From contig JAYQTT010000011.1 in NCBI GenBank assembly GCA_038147495.1, positions 1 through 64,000 on the forward strand: a stretch of 64,000 bases of DNA. Reading direction: 5' to 3'. Below the pieces are notes generated by a model, which was not told the DNA's origin, did no database searches, and saw only the letters and a program-made list of their open reading frames with translations. Positions 44,611 to 52,799 of this stretch are shown here, in pieces (position 1 is the first letter of the stretch; every line of letters begins with the position of its first letter). Source of the DNA: MED-G116 sp038147495 (GTDB taxonomy: Bacteria; Pseudomonadota; Alphaproteobacteria; Puniceispirillales; Puniceispirillaceae). Both the position numbers and the translations under genes were made by a program.

Positions 44611-45318
44611 TCAGCAGTCATAAATGCGGTCAAGTTGGCCGCTGACAACGTAATCAGCGATAAATTCGCCAAGGCGTTCAATCTCGCTCATGAACCGCGT
44701 GCCCTCAACCGCCTTTATGCCCTCAAAATTGCCCTTATGTCTGCGGGCGATGGACAGATCAGAAATTGGTGGCGCGAGGATGGCATTGACCTCGGAAAGG
44801 GCTTCCGACAATTCGCCAAAATTACGTTGCGCCGGAGATGTGCGGTTTGGCACAACGATCACATGCGGTTTGATGGTGTCATAATCTTCTTTGCGCTCAT
44901 CGATTTCCTTGATGAAGTCAATCGTTGGCCGAAGGTCTGTCCATGACATTGACGTCGGGACAAGAAGCGTGTTGCACAACATCGCCATTTGCCAGATGTT
45001 GCCGAGCTTTCCAGCGCCCGTATCAATCACTGTAATCGTCTGGTCCTGCGCCAGCATGCGCCGCAAAACACCATCTAGGGTCGACATATTGACCCCGTCA
45101 TAGCGATCACCAACCGGCATGAATTTGATATCCTTAGGGTCACTATTGTCCTTCATCATCTCAAAAGAACTGCCTTGCGGATCGGTATCCAGCAAGACAA
45201 CAGACCGACGACGATATCGGTTTCTCAGATAATCGGTAAGATAGACGGCGATCGTGCTTTTACCGACCCCCCCTTTGATATTCCCGATAAATATCCCTTT
45301 ACCGGCCTGATTGACCAT
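44611..45318 (-). CDS. Orphan ParA-family ATPase
   Basis: A 235-residue protein of the ParA/MinD group. It has a deviant Walker A KGGVGKST near residue 17, LLDTDPQGSS, and VIDTGAG in place of the usual DxPP. ATG 45318 is chosen, with GGGAG just before; the frame remains open to 45393. No parB or centromere-like sequence is adjacent, so this is unlikely to be the chromosome-partition pair. It may position some cellular structure or a polar protein, as other orphan ParA proteins do. The stretch upstream is AT-rich. Confidence 0.82.
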   Translation of the reverse strand: MVNQAGKGIFIGNIKGGVGKSTIAVYLTDYLRNRYRRRSVVLLDTDPQGSSFEMMKDNSDPKDIKFMPVGDRYDGVNMSTLDGVLRRMLAQDQTITVIDTGAGKLGNIWQMAMLCNTLLVPTSMSWTDLRPTIDFIKEIDERKEDYDTIKPHVIVVPNRTSPAQRNFGELSEALSEVNAILAPPISDLSIARRHKGNFEGIKAVEGTRFMSEIERLGEFIADYVVSGQLDRIYDC

Positions 45319-45410
45319 TCTCTCTCTCCCACTTTGCGCCCGTGGCTTTTCTTTGCACCTGTGGTTTTGACTGCTTGGATTAACGCTAAACACAACACAG
45401 CAACATGTTA

Positions 45411-45530
45411 TTGAAGTTTTGTAAAGAAAAACAATGCTTCAGTGACGAATCCTATTATTCTAATTTAGTAAAACTATATAATATCGTGTAATGGTTTAAA
45501 TATATGATTTTATTCAGATAAGACAGCGTG
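45411..45530. other. AT-rich intergenic stretch upstream of the ParA gene
   Basis: About 120 bases rich in A and T (long runs such as TAAAACTATATAATATCG). Probably contains the parA promoter on the minus strand and possibly that of the small rightward frame. No fold or palindrome stands out. Confidence 0.4.
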
Positions 45531-45554
45531 ATGAGGCCTGCCAAATGGTTCTAG

Positions 45555-45868
45555 ATGGCAAATAACAAAACAGAAATTGCATTGGCTCTAATCAGGATCA
45601 AACAGCAAGATCGCCGCATTCCCATCGGGTTTGGCGATGAATGTGGCCTCGCGCGCAAGCCCCCCCCTGACAAGCCTAAGCCATGCCCCCAACAACCATA
45701 TCGCGCCATTCCACAGACCATGAGTCCGGACGTGAGGGCGGTGCACCAACTGTGATTGACCCAATTTCGGACAGTCAACCGTATTGGACTTATGGCAGCC
45801 GGTTAAGCCGCGAGAGTTCGGATGATGTAAAGACTAACGTCAACACAACCACCAAAGGAGACAGCTAG
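45555..45868 (+). CDS. Possible short hypothetical protein, perhaps frameshifted
   Basis: From ATG 45555 a frame reads MANNKTEIALALIRIKQQ, then a cysteine- and proline-rich stretch (CGLARKPPPDKPKPCPQQPYR), and stops at 45755. A second frame overlapping from about 45683 reads DHESGREGGAPTVIDPISD and PYWTYGSRLSRESSDD to TAG 45868. Both halves look protein-like and may be one ~104-residue protein split by an indel between 45690 and 45735. I do not recognise it, and the ribosome site is weak. Confidence 0.35.
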
Positions 45869-45918
45869 GCACCAGATCGGGGCGAAGCGCCCCACCAATC
45901 AGTGGCCGCTGGGCAAGG

Positions 45919-46488
45919 CTACATGTTTTGCTGGGCTTTACCGTACAGCGCGCGTGTTTCAGAGACATAAACCTCTTTGGAAATCACGCCATCCAGATAG
46001 AGTTGCCGCGTCGCCAACATTTCCTGCTCAATCGCGACAAGCACGCGTTCCGGATCTTCATGATGCAGGTTCGCCTCGGCCACAGACTTCTTTGATTTGC
46101 GGTGATGGAAAACGAACCCATCCAGAGTCGCCACGGGAACTGCATTCTTGAAATCCGCCGCGTTACCAGCTGCTGCAGCATCATTCGCGGCCAAATCTTG
46201 TTCATCCGCGTCTTTTGGCCCCGCGTCTTTTGTTGGCGCAACCGAGGGCTCGCTGTCAGTCACACGCACCTTTTCGCTAAGCACCATGGGCTCGGCCAGC
46301 TTTGCCGCATTTCGCTTCTGGTTCCGCTTGCTCTGGCTCTGCGCAACAAGGAAAAGCAACAAAATAATTACGACACCGAGACCCGCCAGTCCTTGCAGCG
46401 CCTGCTCTTGGCTGTCGAAATTAGCCGTCAATCTGGCCGTGAGGTCCGTCAGGATTGTCTCAACGGATGTCACAATCTTCATAACCAT
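45919..46488 (-). CDS. Membrane-anchored protein with SHOCT-like C-terminal motif
   Basis: A 189-residue protein. One hydrophobic helix at about 36-48 (GLGVVIILLLFLVAQ) follows a short amphipathic N-terminus. Then comes a charged, alanine- and aspartate-rich linker of some 70 residues, and a C-terminal ~30-residue helical pair, ATRQLYLDGVISKEVYVSETRALYG, in the style of SHOCT oligomerisation domains. No enzyme motif is present. The function is unknown. It is transcribed away from the GspF fragment at 46596. Confidence 0.65.
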   Translation of the reverse strand: MVMKIVTSVETILTDLTARLTANFDSQEQALQGLAGLGVVIILLLFLVAQSQSKRNQKRNAAKLAEPMVLSEKVRVTDSEPSVAPTKDAGPKDADEQDLAANDAAAAGNAADFKNAVPVATLDGFVFHHRKSKKSVAEANLHHEDPERVLVAIEQEMLATRQLYLDGVISKEVYVSETRALYGKAQQNM

Positions 46489-46595
46489 GTCTCCAGCTTG
46501 CCCTTGATGCTTTTTGTTACGCCAAAATGGTTAACCCGACGCAAAATCCTATGGTAATACTAATTTAACCATCACCGCCAGGCATACTGCACCAC

Positions 46596-47036
46596 ATGGT
46601 CAAAACGTTAACTAATTTAGCCAGTTTCCTTCGCCCCTTGGCAGGAGGAACCGATGTTCTCGTCGCCGCAAAGTTATATCTCCTATCAAATACGGTAGCT
46701 GAATTCCGGCACAATTCCAACGTCATATATACCAACAGTATTGCCATCGCTTCCCTGCCGCTTCCTTATGGGCAAAGTCGCCTACAACGCCAGTATGACA
46801 CGATTGCTAGTAGCCTTCGGGCCATGCGGCTGATGGCACTCGGCGAACGCACCGTAAACATGAATGAGATGCTGACATTGATCGCCCGCTACTGCGACAA
46901 AAAATCAACCACCGTCGTTGATGGGCTCTCGACAATCATCGAACCTTTGAGGATCGTCTTTGTCGGTCTGATGATCGGCGTGGAGGTGGTTGCGCTCCCT
47001 CTGCTGATCTTCTCTGCCGGTTACGCCATCCGATAG
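46596..47036 (+). pseudogene. Fragment of a GspF/PilC-type secretion or pilus protein
   Basis: The last ~75 residues carry the C-terminal part of a T2SSF domain: AMRLMALGERTVNMNEMLTLIARY, then VDGLSTIIEPLRIVFVGLMIGVEVVALPLL, the cytoplasmic four-helix end and final membrane span. The first ~70 residues do not clearly align to the family, and the second T2SSF copy is missing. The full protein should be about 400 residues. This is probably a remnant of a lost pilus or type II secretion locus, or a truncated homologue still expressed. No other pilus genes surround it. Confidence 0.6.
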
Positions 47037-47120
47037 CCTTCCCGCCCTTTACAAATCTCACAAAACAGAGTGAGATTTACCCATCGAATACACAACAACA
47101 TAAAAACACGGATGACGCTC

Positions 47121-47696
47121 ATGGAAGTTGTAGGCTTTCGCCGCATGGATGAAGGGACCCCTGAAGACTACGCGCTTCTGGACAGCCTCGAAAAAGATTT
47201 TGTTGAAGATTTGCCAGACCGGCTTATCGGCGCCCTCAAAGGGCTAGAACACTCGCTTGGCGGCTATCAGATCAACCGGCTTCAGCACTCGTTGCAATCG
47301 GCCAGCCGGGCCGAGGATGATGGCGCCGATATTGAATGGATTGTCGCCGCGCTGATCCACGACCTTGGTGATGATTTGGCCCCGCATAATCACTCACAAC
47401 TGGCCGCAAGTATTATCCGCCCCTATGTCAGCGCAGAAGTCACATGGGCAATCGAGCATCACGGTATTTTTCAGATGTTTTACTATGGTGATGCCGCCGG
47501 TGTGAACAAAGATGAACGCGAGCGCTATCGTGGCCACAAGTGGTTTGACAGCTGCGAGCGCTTCTGTCGCGATTGGGACCAGATGGCTTTTGATCCAGAT
47601 TATCCGACACGCCCCCTCAGCCATTTTGAGCCTATGCTCCGTGAAATCTTCACGCGACCGGCATTTGATCCGGCAATCATTGGCCCAGAACAATAA
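47121..47696 (+). CDS. HD-domain protein, PhnZ/MIOX-like
   Basis: About 191 residues. Metal-binding signatures: RLQHSLQSASRAEDDG (His), LIHDLGDDLAPHNHS (the HD pair plus His) and AIEHHGIFQ (His), with a final Asp in CRDWDQMAFDPD. The HSLQ and HDLGD spacing recalls the mixed-valence di-iron oxygenase PhnZ, which breaks the C-P bond of hydroxylated aminoethylphosphonate. This class is otherwise a general family of HD proteins of unknown substrate. I prefer ATG 47121 to the longer frame at 47070. A short-chain dehydrogenase gene follows 22 bases later. Confidence 0.75.
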   Translation: MEVVGFRRMDEGTPEDYALLDSLEKDFVEDLPDRLIGALKGLEHSLGGYQINRLQHSLQSASRAEDDGADIEWIVAALIHDLGDDLAPHNHSQLAASIIRPYVSAEVTWAIEHHGIFQMFYYGDAAGVNKDERERYRGHKWFDSCERFCRDWDQMAFDPDYPTRPLSHFEPMLREIFTRPAFDPAIIGPEQ

Positions 47697-47718
47697 GGTG
47701 AAGAATAAGGTAAAGACG

Positions 47719-48438
47719 ATGTCGAAAAGCCCAAGACGGATCATGATCACCGGTGCCAATCGCGGGATTGGACTGGAAATGGCGCGCCAGGCAGCGGCGC
47801 AAGGCGATATTGTGATCGCCTGTTGCCGCACGCCCATGGAAGCGGCAGATTTGACGGCACTGGCCAAGCAAAATGACAATGTCACCCTGCTTGGCGTCGA
47901 TGTTCGCATTGAACGAGATATGAAACCCATCGCCGCCGGTTTTGCCCGCTCGATCGATCTGCTTGTCTGCAATGCCGGTGTATTGATTGGGCGTGGCGGC
48001 CTTCTGGACCCGGAACAGGACTCCCGCGCTGTCGAGGACGCGCTGATGACCAATGTCGCCGGGGTATTTTTTACTGCCCGGCATTTCCTGCCTCACATCC
48101 TTGCTGGCGCAAATGAGCGCGGCGATACGCCGGGCAAGATTGCGGTGATTTCATCAGTCATGGGAAGCAGTTCGCGCGCTGCCAGCAATTCCATCATGTA
48201 CCGGGCCAGCAAGGCGGCGGCGACAAACCTTGCCAGATCGATGGCGGTTGACCTCAAGGATCAGAATGTCGCTGTGGGAGCCTATCACCCCGGATGGGTG
48301 CAGACGGACATGGGCGGCACCAGCGCCGATGTCACACCGGCCGAAAGTGCCGCCGGTTTGCTGGCCCGTTTCGCCGCTCTGGATATGGAGAGCAGTGGCG
48401 TTTTTGAAGATTATCGCGGCGCGCCGATTGCGTTCTGA
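47719..48438 (+). CDS. Short-chain dehydrogenase/reductase
   Basis: A 239-residue classical SDR. It has the cofactor motif TGANRGIGLEMA at the N-terminus, CNAGVL, a catalytic Ser in ISSVMGS and YRASKAAATNLA supplying Tyr and Lys. The closing segment YHPGWVQTDMGG resembles the C-factor/CsgA-like group. The substrate is unknown. ATG 47719 is chosen; the frame is open far upstream only because it shadows the HD gene. It probably shares a transcript with the HD gene upstream. Confidence 0.85.
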   Translation: MSKSPRRIMITGANRGIGLEMARQAAAQGDIVIACCRTPMEAADLTALAKQNDNVTLLGVDVRIERDMKPIAAGFARSIDLLVCNAGVLIGRGGLLDPEQDSRAVEDALMTNVAGVFFTARHFLPHILAGANERGDTPGKIAVISSVMGSSSRAASNSIMYRASKAAATNLARSMAVDLKDQNVAVGAYHPGWVQTDMGGTSADVTPAESAAGLLARFAALDMESSGVFEDYRGAPIAF

Positions 48439-48525
48439 CATAAGGCGTTCTGACATAAAGCAAAGTGATCCACGACAGATTAACGCACCTTCAAAATGCG
48501 GGGGCAAGAATACAGGCCAAACAAG

Positions 48526-49245
48526 ATGACCACACCGGACAACAGCTCAGACAACACGCCACAAAAGACACCGGACGGCAACGCAAAGGATCATGGCCAG
48601 CGGGCGGCGGGGATGCAATCAGCCTCGCGCAACGCAATGATCAAACGCACCTATGAAGACCCGCCGACTGACGAATTGATGCAGGTCTATGCCGCGTGGG
48701 CCGACAATTACGACACCGACCTTCTGGATGAGCATGGCTATATGGCCCCGCATGATGCGGTCGAGGGCTTTATCAAGCTCGGCGTGCCAAAAGATGCGCG
48801 CATTCTGGATTGTGGCTGCGGCACCGGCATTGCCGGACAATTGCTGTCTGATGCCGGATATCATCATATCGATGGTGCCGATCTCAGCGCCGAGATGCGC
48901 AATGTCGCGGCGCAGCGTGGCATATATCAACAGCTTTTCGAACTCGACATGACCGATGATTATGGCATTGCGCCCGATCAGGCCTATGATGCCGTGATCT
49001 GCGTTGGCGTTTTCGGCTTTGGCCCACCGCATGTTGAGCATCTGTATCACATCATGGGCGCGGCAAAAGCCGATGCACCGGTCCTGATCACAGTGAATGG
49101 CGCGGGGTGGGACGTGCGTGGCTGGGACAACAGCTTTGCCCCACATCTTGCCAAACACGGGATCGTGTGTGTGGCAAACACCCCCATCCGCCACATGACA
49201 AAAGACGGTATTGACGCGAGGTTGATTGAACTTCGCCGTGGATGA
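48526..49245 (+). CDS. Class I SAM-dependent methyltransferase
   Basis: About 239 residues, with a disordered polar N-terminus (1-45, TPDNSSDNTPQKTP). Then YAAWADNYDTDLL, the SAM-binding motif ILDCGCGTGIAG and GADLSAEM. The nearest known shape is the small Williams-Beuren-type or trans-aconitate-type methyltransferases. The substrate cannot be told. ATG 48526 is used; the longer frame begins at 48496. It follows the SDR gene by 87 bases. Confidence 0.8.
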   Translation: MTTPDNSSDNTPQKTPDGNAKDHGQRAAGMQSASRNAMIKRTYEDPPTDELMQVYAAWADNYDTDLLDEHGYMAPHDAVEGFIKLGVPKDARILDCGCGTGIAGQLLSDAGYHHIDGADLSAEMRNVAAQRGIYQQLFELDMTDDYGIAPDQAYDAVICVGVFGFGPPHVEHLYHIMGAAKADAPVLITVNGAGWDVRGWDNSFAPHLAKHGIVCVANTPIRHMTKDGIDARLIELRRG

Positions 49246-49335
49246 AAACAGCGGCTGCACAAAAGGCCAAGCCCGCTTTTACAGTCAGGCACGCCACTTA
49301 TCGTCTGGGCCAAACTTGGATTTTTTCGATAGCCC

Positions 49336-50190
49336 CTAACCGGTTTTCACCCATTCCTGGGCGGGCATGCGGTGGTAGGTAATGTCGGCCATGCCGGCGG
49401 GGATGCCAAAGCTTGCTTCAAGATCAATCGGCGCCGGGTCGACAAGCTCTATGGCGATGCCCCGCTGCACGGCAACGCGAAGCGCAATCGCCGTGATGTT
49501 CACCGAAAATGACGTCCCCATAAATACCATGCGCGATGCGTCATACATCCATGTTTCCGCCTCACGCATGCGGTATAATTCGGTGTAATATTCGTCAAAC
49601 AACAGCACATAGGGTTTCAGCGACACCCCCATCTCGGGACCGGCCGCCGGAATGCGGCATATCTCCAGCAAGGCCCGCTTTAAAACCGTATCATCGGCCT
49701 CATCGCCGGAGCCGTCCGCCAGCTTTGCCACCTCGTCCCATGGGGCCGCAATCAATGGCACCGCATCTTGTGCCGCCGCCGGATCATTGTCCCAGATCGC
49801 CTGATCATGCAGCACCGTCATCATATGCAGGCGCCCATGGATGGAGATATAGTCGGCATGGCCCGCTTTGGCGTCCAACCCGTCTATATTCTGGGTAATC
49901 AGGCGCGCCGCACCAGTGCCCCCCACTACAGAACTGGCGTCACCTGTGCCGTTACATTTTGCTGCCAGCCAGTGATGGACTATGTTCGGTTCAACATGGC
50001 GATAGGCGGCAAAACGCTTGTAATACCAGAGCAGAAACTGCGCCGGATCATTTAAATACATCGCCCGGGTCGCCATTTCCTGTGGCGTATAATTGCGCGA
50101 ACCGATGGTCCAATAGCCGTCATTGCCTCGAAATGTCGGAATGCCGCTGTCAGCGCTCACCCCCGCACCAGTGATATAGAGCGTTGTCAT
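49336..50190 (-). CDS. Sir2-family NAD-dependent protein, lacking the zinc cysteines
   Basis: A 284-residue sirtuin-like protein. It has the NAD-binding GAGVSADSGIPTFRGNDGYW at the N-terminus, TQNIDGLDAKAG, and the catalytic-type His in SIHGRLHMM. The usual zinc-binding C-x2-C pairs are absent: the region after IHG has no cysteine pairs. Some active sirtuins also lack them, but deacetylation cannot be assumed; ADP-ribosylation or NAD hydrolysis are alternatives. Its start overlaps the end of the enolase-superfamily gene by four bases (ATGA). Confidence 0.82.
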   Translation of the reverse strand: MTTLYITGAGVSADSGIPTFRGNDGYWTIGSRNYTPQEMATRAMYLNDPAQFLLWYYKRFAAYRHVEPNIVHHWLAAKCNGTGDASSVVGGTGAARLITQNIDGLDAKAGHADYISIHGRLHMMTVLHDQAIWDNDPAAAQDAVPLIAAPWDEVAKLADGSGDEADDTVLKRALLEICRIPAAGPEMGVSLKPYVLLFDEYYTELYRMREAETWMYDASRMVFMGTSFSVNITAIALRVAVQRGIAIELVDPAPIDLEASFGIPAGMADITYHRMPAQEWVKTG

Positions 50191-51311
50191 GCCGCGGCTT
50201 CGGCCATCTCATATTTGGCCTTTTCCAGCCATTCCGGGTTAACGTCAACACCCCACCCAGGCGCGTCCGTGATGGTCACATGACCATCTTCAACACGGAA
50301 CGGATCGCCAAGGAACAATCCCTCTGTCCAGGGGTAGTAATCGCGCCCTTCAATGGCAAATTCCAGATAGGGTCCGGCATTCGGGATGGCGCGCAACAGA
50401 TGCATCGTGCATATCGTCACCAGCGAAAGATTTGCTGCATGCGGGGTGCAGACAAACCCACCGGCCTCGGCCATTGCCGCAACCTCCAATGTCGGCGTCA
50501 AACCGCCCATATACATCACATCGGGCTGCATGACATCGACAATATGATTGTCAATCGCATGCTGCCAAATCCGCATGTCGCAATCCTGTTCGCCGCCTGT
50601 GACGTCTATGTTCAATGCGTTGGTTACCTGCACTGTCTGGTCCGGGCGCCAATAGGGACACGGTTCCTCATAATGGGTGATGCCGTGATCTTCCAGCATG
50701 CGGCCAACCTCAATCGCACGCTCCACACCAAAACAGCTATTGGCATCGACCATGCGTACAACATCATCACCCAAAGCGCGGCTCATCACCGGAATGATCT
50801 CCTCGGTCCGGCCGGGCCATTCATCAATACCGCGCCCGCATTCGGCACCCACTCTGAACTTGAAGGCATCAAAACCATATTGATCACGAAGGGCGCACAT
50901 GCGCGCCGCCTCATCAACGGGGGTGATGTCGCGTTTCATCGATGAGGCGTAGGCACGAAGCCGCCCCGGACTGCCGCCAATCAAGCTTGCCACCGGCTTT
51001 TCGGCAAGCTTGCCCATCAGATCCCACAAGGCGGTATCGAGTCCCGCCAGCGCACGACGCACGTAGGATCCGGGGAATTTGTGCTCACGCTCATGCACAA
51101 AGGCGGCGATGTCGGCAAAATCTGCCGCTGGATTGTCCGGATCAATCTGACGGCCAAGAACCCATGGGACCACCTGTCTGTGGAATACCATCGTTGTGAT
51201 ATCAGCATGATAGCTGGACATCTGGCCCATACCGGTGGCCCCGCAGTCGGTCGTCACCCTCACAAAGGCAAGATCTTTGGTTGAAAAACTCTCAAGTTTG
51301 GCGATTTTCAT
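50187..51311 (-). CDS. Enolase-superfamily (mandelate racemase/muconate lactonising) enzyme
   Basis: A 374-residue enzyme. The N-terminal capping domain is followed by a TIM barrel with lysines in FDAFKFRVG, metal ligands Asp in MVDANS, Glu in YEEPCPYW and a further Glu in TGGEQD, and a catalytic His in CTPHAANL. Layout matches acid-sugar dehydratases and racemases of the MR subgroup. The substrate is unknown. It is coupled to the sirtuin gene, an unexpected pairing. Confidence 0.85.
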   Translation of the reverse strand: MKIAKLESFSTKDLAFVRVTTDCGATGMGQMSSYHADITTMVFHRQVVPWVLGRQIDPDNPAADFADIAAFVHEREHKFPGSYVRRALAGLDTALWDLMGKLAEKPVASLIGGSPGRLRAYASSMKRDITPVDEAARMCALRDQYGFDAFKFRVGAECGRGIDEWPGRTEEIIPVMSRALGDDVVRMVDANSCFGVERAIEVGRMLEDHGITHYEEPCPYWRPDQTVQVTNALNIDVTGGEQDCDMRIWQHAIDNHIVDVMQPDVMYMGGLTPTLEVAAMAEAGGFVCTPHAANLSLVTICTMHLLRAIPNAGPYLEFAIEGRDYYPWTEGLFLGDPFRVEDGHVTITDAPGWGVDVNPEWLEKAKYEMAEAAA

Positions 51312-51643
51312 CTGTGGCTATTTTCCTGTTTGATTGCCTATCAGGCCTGTTTTGCGTCCATAAACACGCGGGTGGAGATGCGCCACGCATGGCCTCACCC
51401 GTGTCAATTTATGAACGGTAAAAGCATTCCACGGCATCTTCGTTACGGTCAATTGAAAAGGCGTTGCAACTGCTGGCTGTTTGACGGTGCAGGGATAACA
51501 ATCTTTGGTCACTAACTTTCTGTAATATAATCATTTATTCTGATTTTCTGTCATTTTCATTTATTAGAAATTACTAATTATCTGCATTCTCCAGTTCGGT
51601 GAACCCAAGGCGGTCCAGACCTCAATGAACAGGAGAGCAGATC
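51312..51643. other. Divergent intergenic region with AT-rich core
   Basis: About 332 bases. The portion near 51520-51590 is very AT-rich and probably holds the promoters for the enolase-superfamily gene (left) and the secreted protein gene (right). I see no other gene or RNA. Confidence 0.45.
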
Positions 51644-52459
51644 ATGATGAATTCACAAAAGATGCAAGATTGGCTCACAAGCTTGACCGGTCAGCGCACG
51701 CCCACCCTCGCTTACGCAAAACCACAGACGATTTTGCGGCTTGTGCCATTTTTTATCGGTGTGGTCGGACTTGCCAGCATCCCCGCGCAGGCATTAACCC
51801 TGAAAACCGGCGAAGTTCTGGCAAGTGATGGCACCGTTCATATGGGCGCGTCACCGGAAAACCGCGCCAATATCATTGCCAATGCGAAAGAGCAGGATAT
51901 TCCGGCGGGTGTCTATGGCAGCAATATTTATGTCGTGACCGGTGATGAGGTGACATTTGTCCACCGCAACGAGTTACGCGGCAAAACCAAGGATACAATG
52001 ATTGCCATTGTGGGAGACAGTGTGGTGCAGAATCTCACCGGCAATGACGACATCACCTTTGACGATGTGATGGCAGTCAATGAGATTTCCAGTTCCACCG
52101 GCGTTGATGTCGAAACATTGCTGGATAGCGAGGAATTGGCCGCGCTTGATCCGGAAACACTTGCCGAAATTCAAGACTTTAGCAGCGAGACCGGCATCAC
52201 CGTGGAAAACCTTATGGCCGTCAATGATGTTCTTGCCTCGCTTCCAGACGACCAGATAGATGACTTTATCTCCGACATTGAAGATATGGTCGATGAGGGC
52301 CTTGCAGATGAAGTCAATCAATTGATGGCCGATTTGAAAGATATTGACGGTGGCTTGGAAGCGATCATGGAATATGAGAGCTATGATGATTGCGTTGCAT
52401 CGGGTGGTGGTGACGTGTGTGACCAGACCCAGGCCGCGATTGACAGAAGCGGACTGTAA
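51644..52459 (+). CDS. Secreted acidic protein with an internal ~30-residue repeat
   Basis: A 271-residue protein I do not recognise. The signal peptide has a long N-region and a hydrophobic core about residues 30-47 with cleavage after AQA (50). The mature part begins with a beta-rich domain (GVYGSNIYVVTGDEVTFV). A helical acidic section follows with two copies of S-S-x-T-G-(V/I)-x-V-E-x-L at about 149-178 and 180-209, then another DDxIDDF segment. Only two cysteines occur, near the C-terminus (250, 259), likely a disulfide. AGGAG precedes the ATG and a good terminator follows. Highly acidic composition suits a periplasmic or extracellular protein. Confidence 0.75.
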   Translation: MMNSQKMQDWLTSLTGQRTPTLAYAKPQTILRLVPFFIGVVGLASIPAQALTLKTGEVLASDGTVHMGASPENRANIIANAKEQDIPAGVYGSNIYVVTGDEVTFVHRNELRGKTKDTMIAIVGDSVVQNLTGNDDITFDDVMAVNEISSSTGVDVETLLDSEELAALDPETLAEIQDFSSETGITVENLMAVNDVLASLPDDQIDDFISDIEDMVDEGLADEVNQLMADLKDIDGGLEAIMEYESYDDCVASGGGDVCDQTQAAIDRSGL

Positions 52460-52555
52460 TTTGGTCTCCCAAGGACCAAAGCATCAAGTCTCGTGATCTG
52501 GCAGTTCGGCACAGCAAATTGCCGAGCCGCCGTTTAGAATATAGCCACAGAATTT

Positions 52556-52589
52556 CAGGCACCGTTGGCAACATCGGTGCCTGTTTTTT
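52556..52589 (+). terminator. Strong intrinsic terminator after the secreted protein gene
   Basis: CAGGCACCG and CGGTGCCTG pair perfectly (nine base pairs) around a ten-base loop and are followed by six T residues. It lies about 97 bases after the stop codon. Confidence 0.88.
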
Positions 52590-52669
52590 GTTGTGCAGTT
52601 TTGCACAAATCTCAGACTGAGAGCGCGTCAGCACCAGCCCTGGAGCATCGATGATGCACTTTTGCGATA

Positions 52670-52692
52670 TTTTGAAAAATATTTTATCAAAA
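52670..52692. promoter_or_regulatory. 23-bp AT-rich palindrome upstream of the TRAP operon
   Basis: TTTTGA...TCAAAA arms bracket an AT-rich centre. Nine of the eleven symmetric pairs match around 52681. It lies 108 bases upstream of dctP and just before the probable promoter (TATTAT near 52698-52706). Such an element is the typical size for a GntR-, IclR- or LacI-type operator. No regulator gene is within the operon here. Confidence 0.5.
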
Positions 52693-52799
52693 GCGTGGTA
52701 TTATTGCGTTGCGCGCCCGTCAAAGCTTATTTACTTTGTGGATCAGAAATCGTGCGATGAAGTCTCAGATGGAGGCCGTCCCACGTGTAGGAGGAAATA

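Noticed and set aside
44611..45318. ParA as the chromosome partition protein
   Set aside because: No parB or parS-like repeats beside it, and the second ATPase motif is VIDTGAG rather than the usual form.
45878..45892. GGGGCG/CGCCCC hairpin downstream of the small hypothetical frame
   Set aside because: Good stem but no T tract on either strand, so it is not called a terminator.
47512..47718. Long upstream extension of the short-chain dehydrogenase frame
   Set aside because: Merely reads through the HD gene in another frame; the SDR cofactor motif begins right after ATG 47719.
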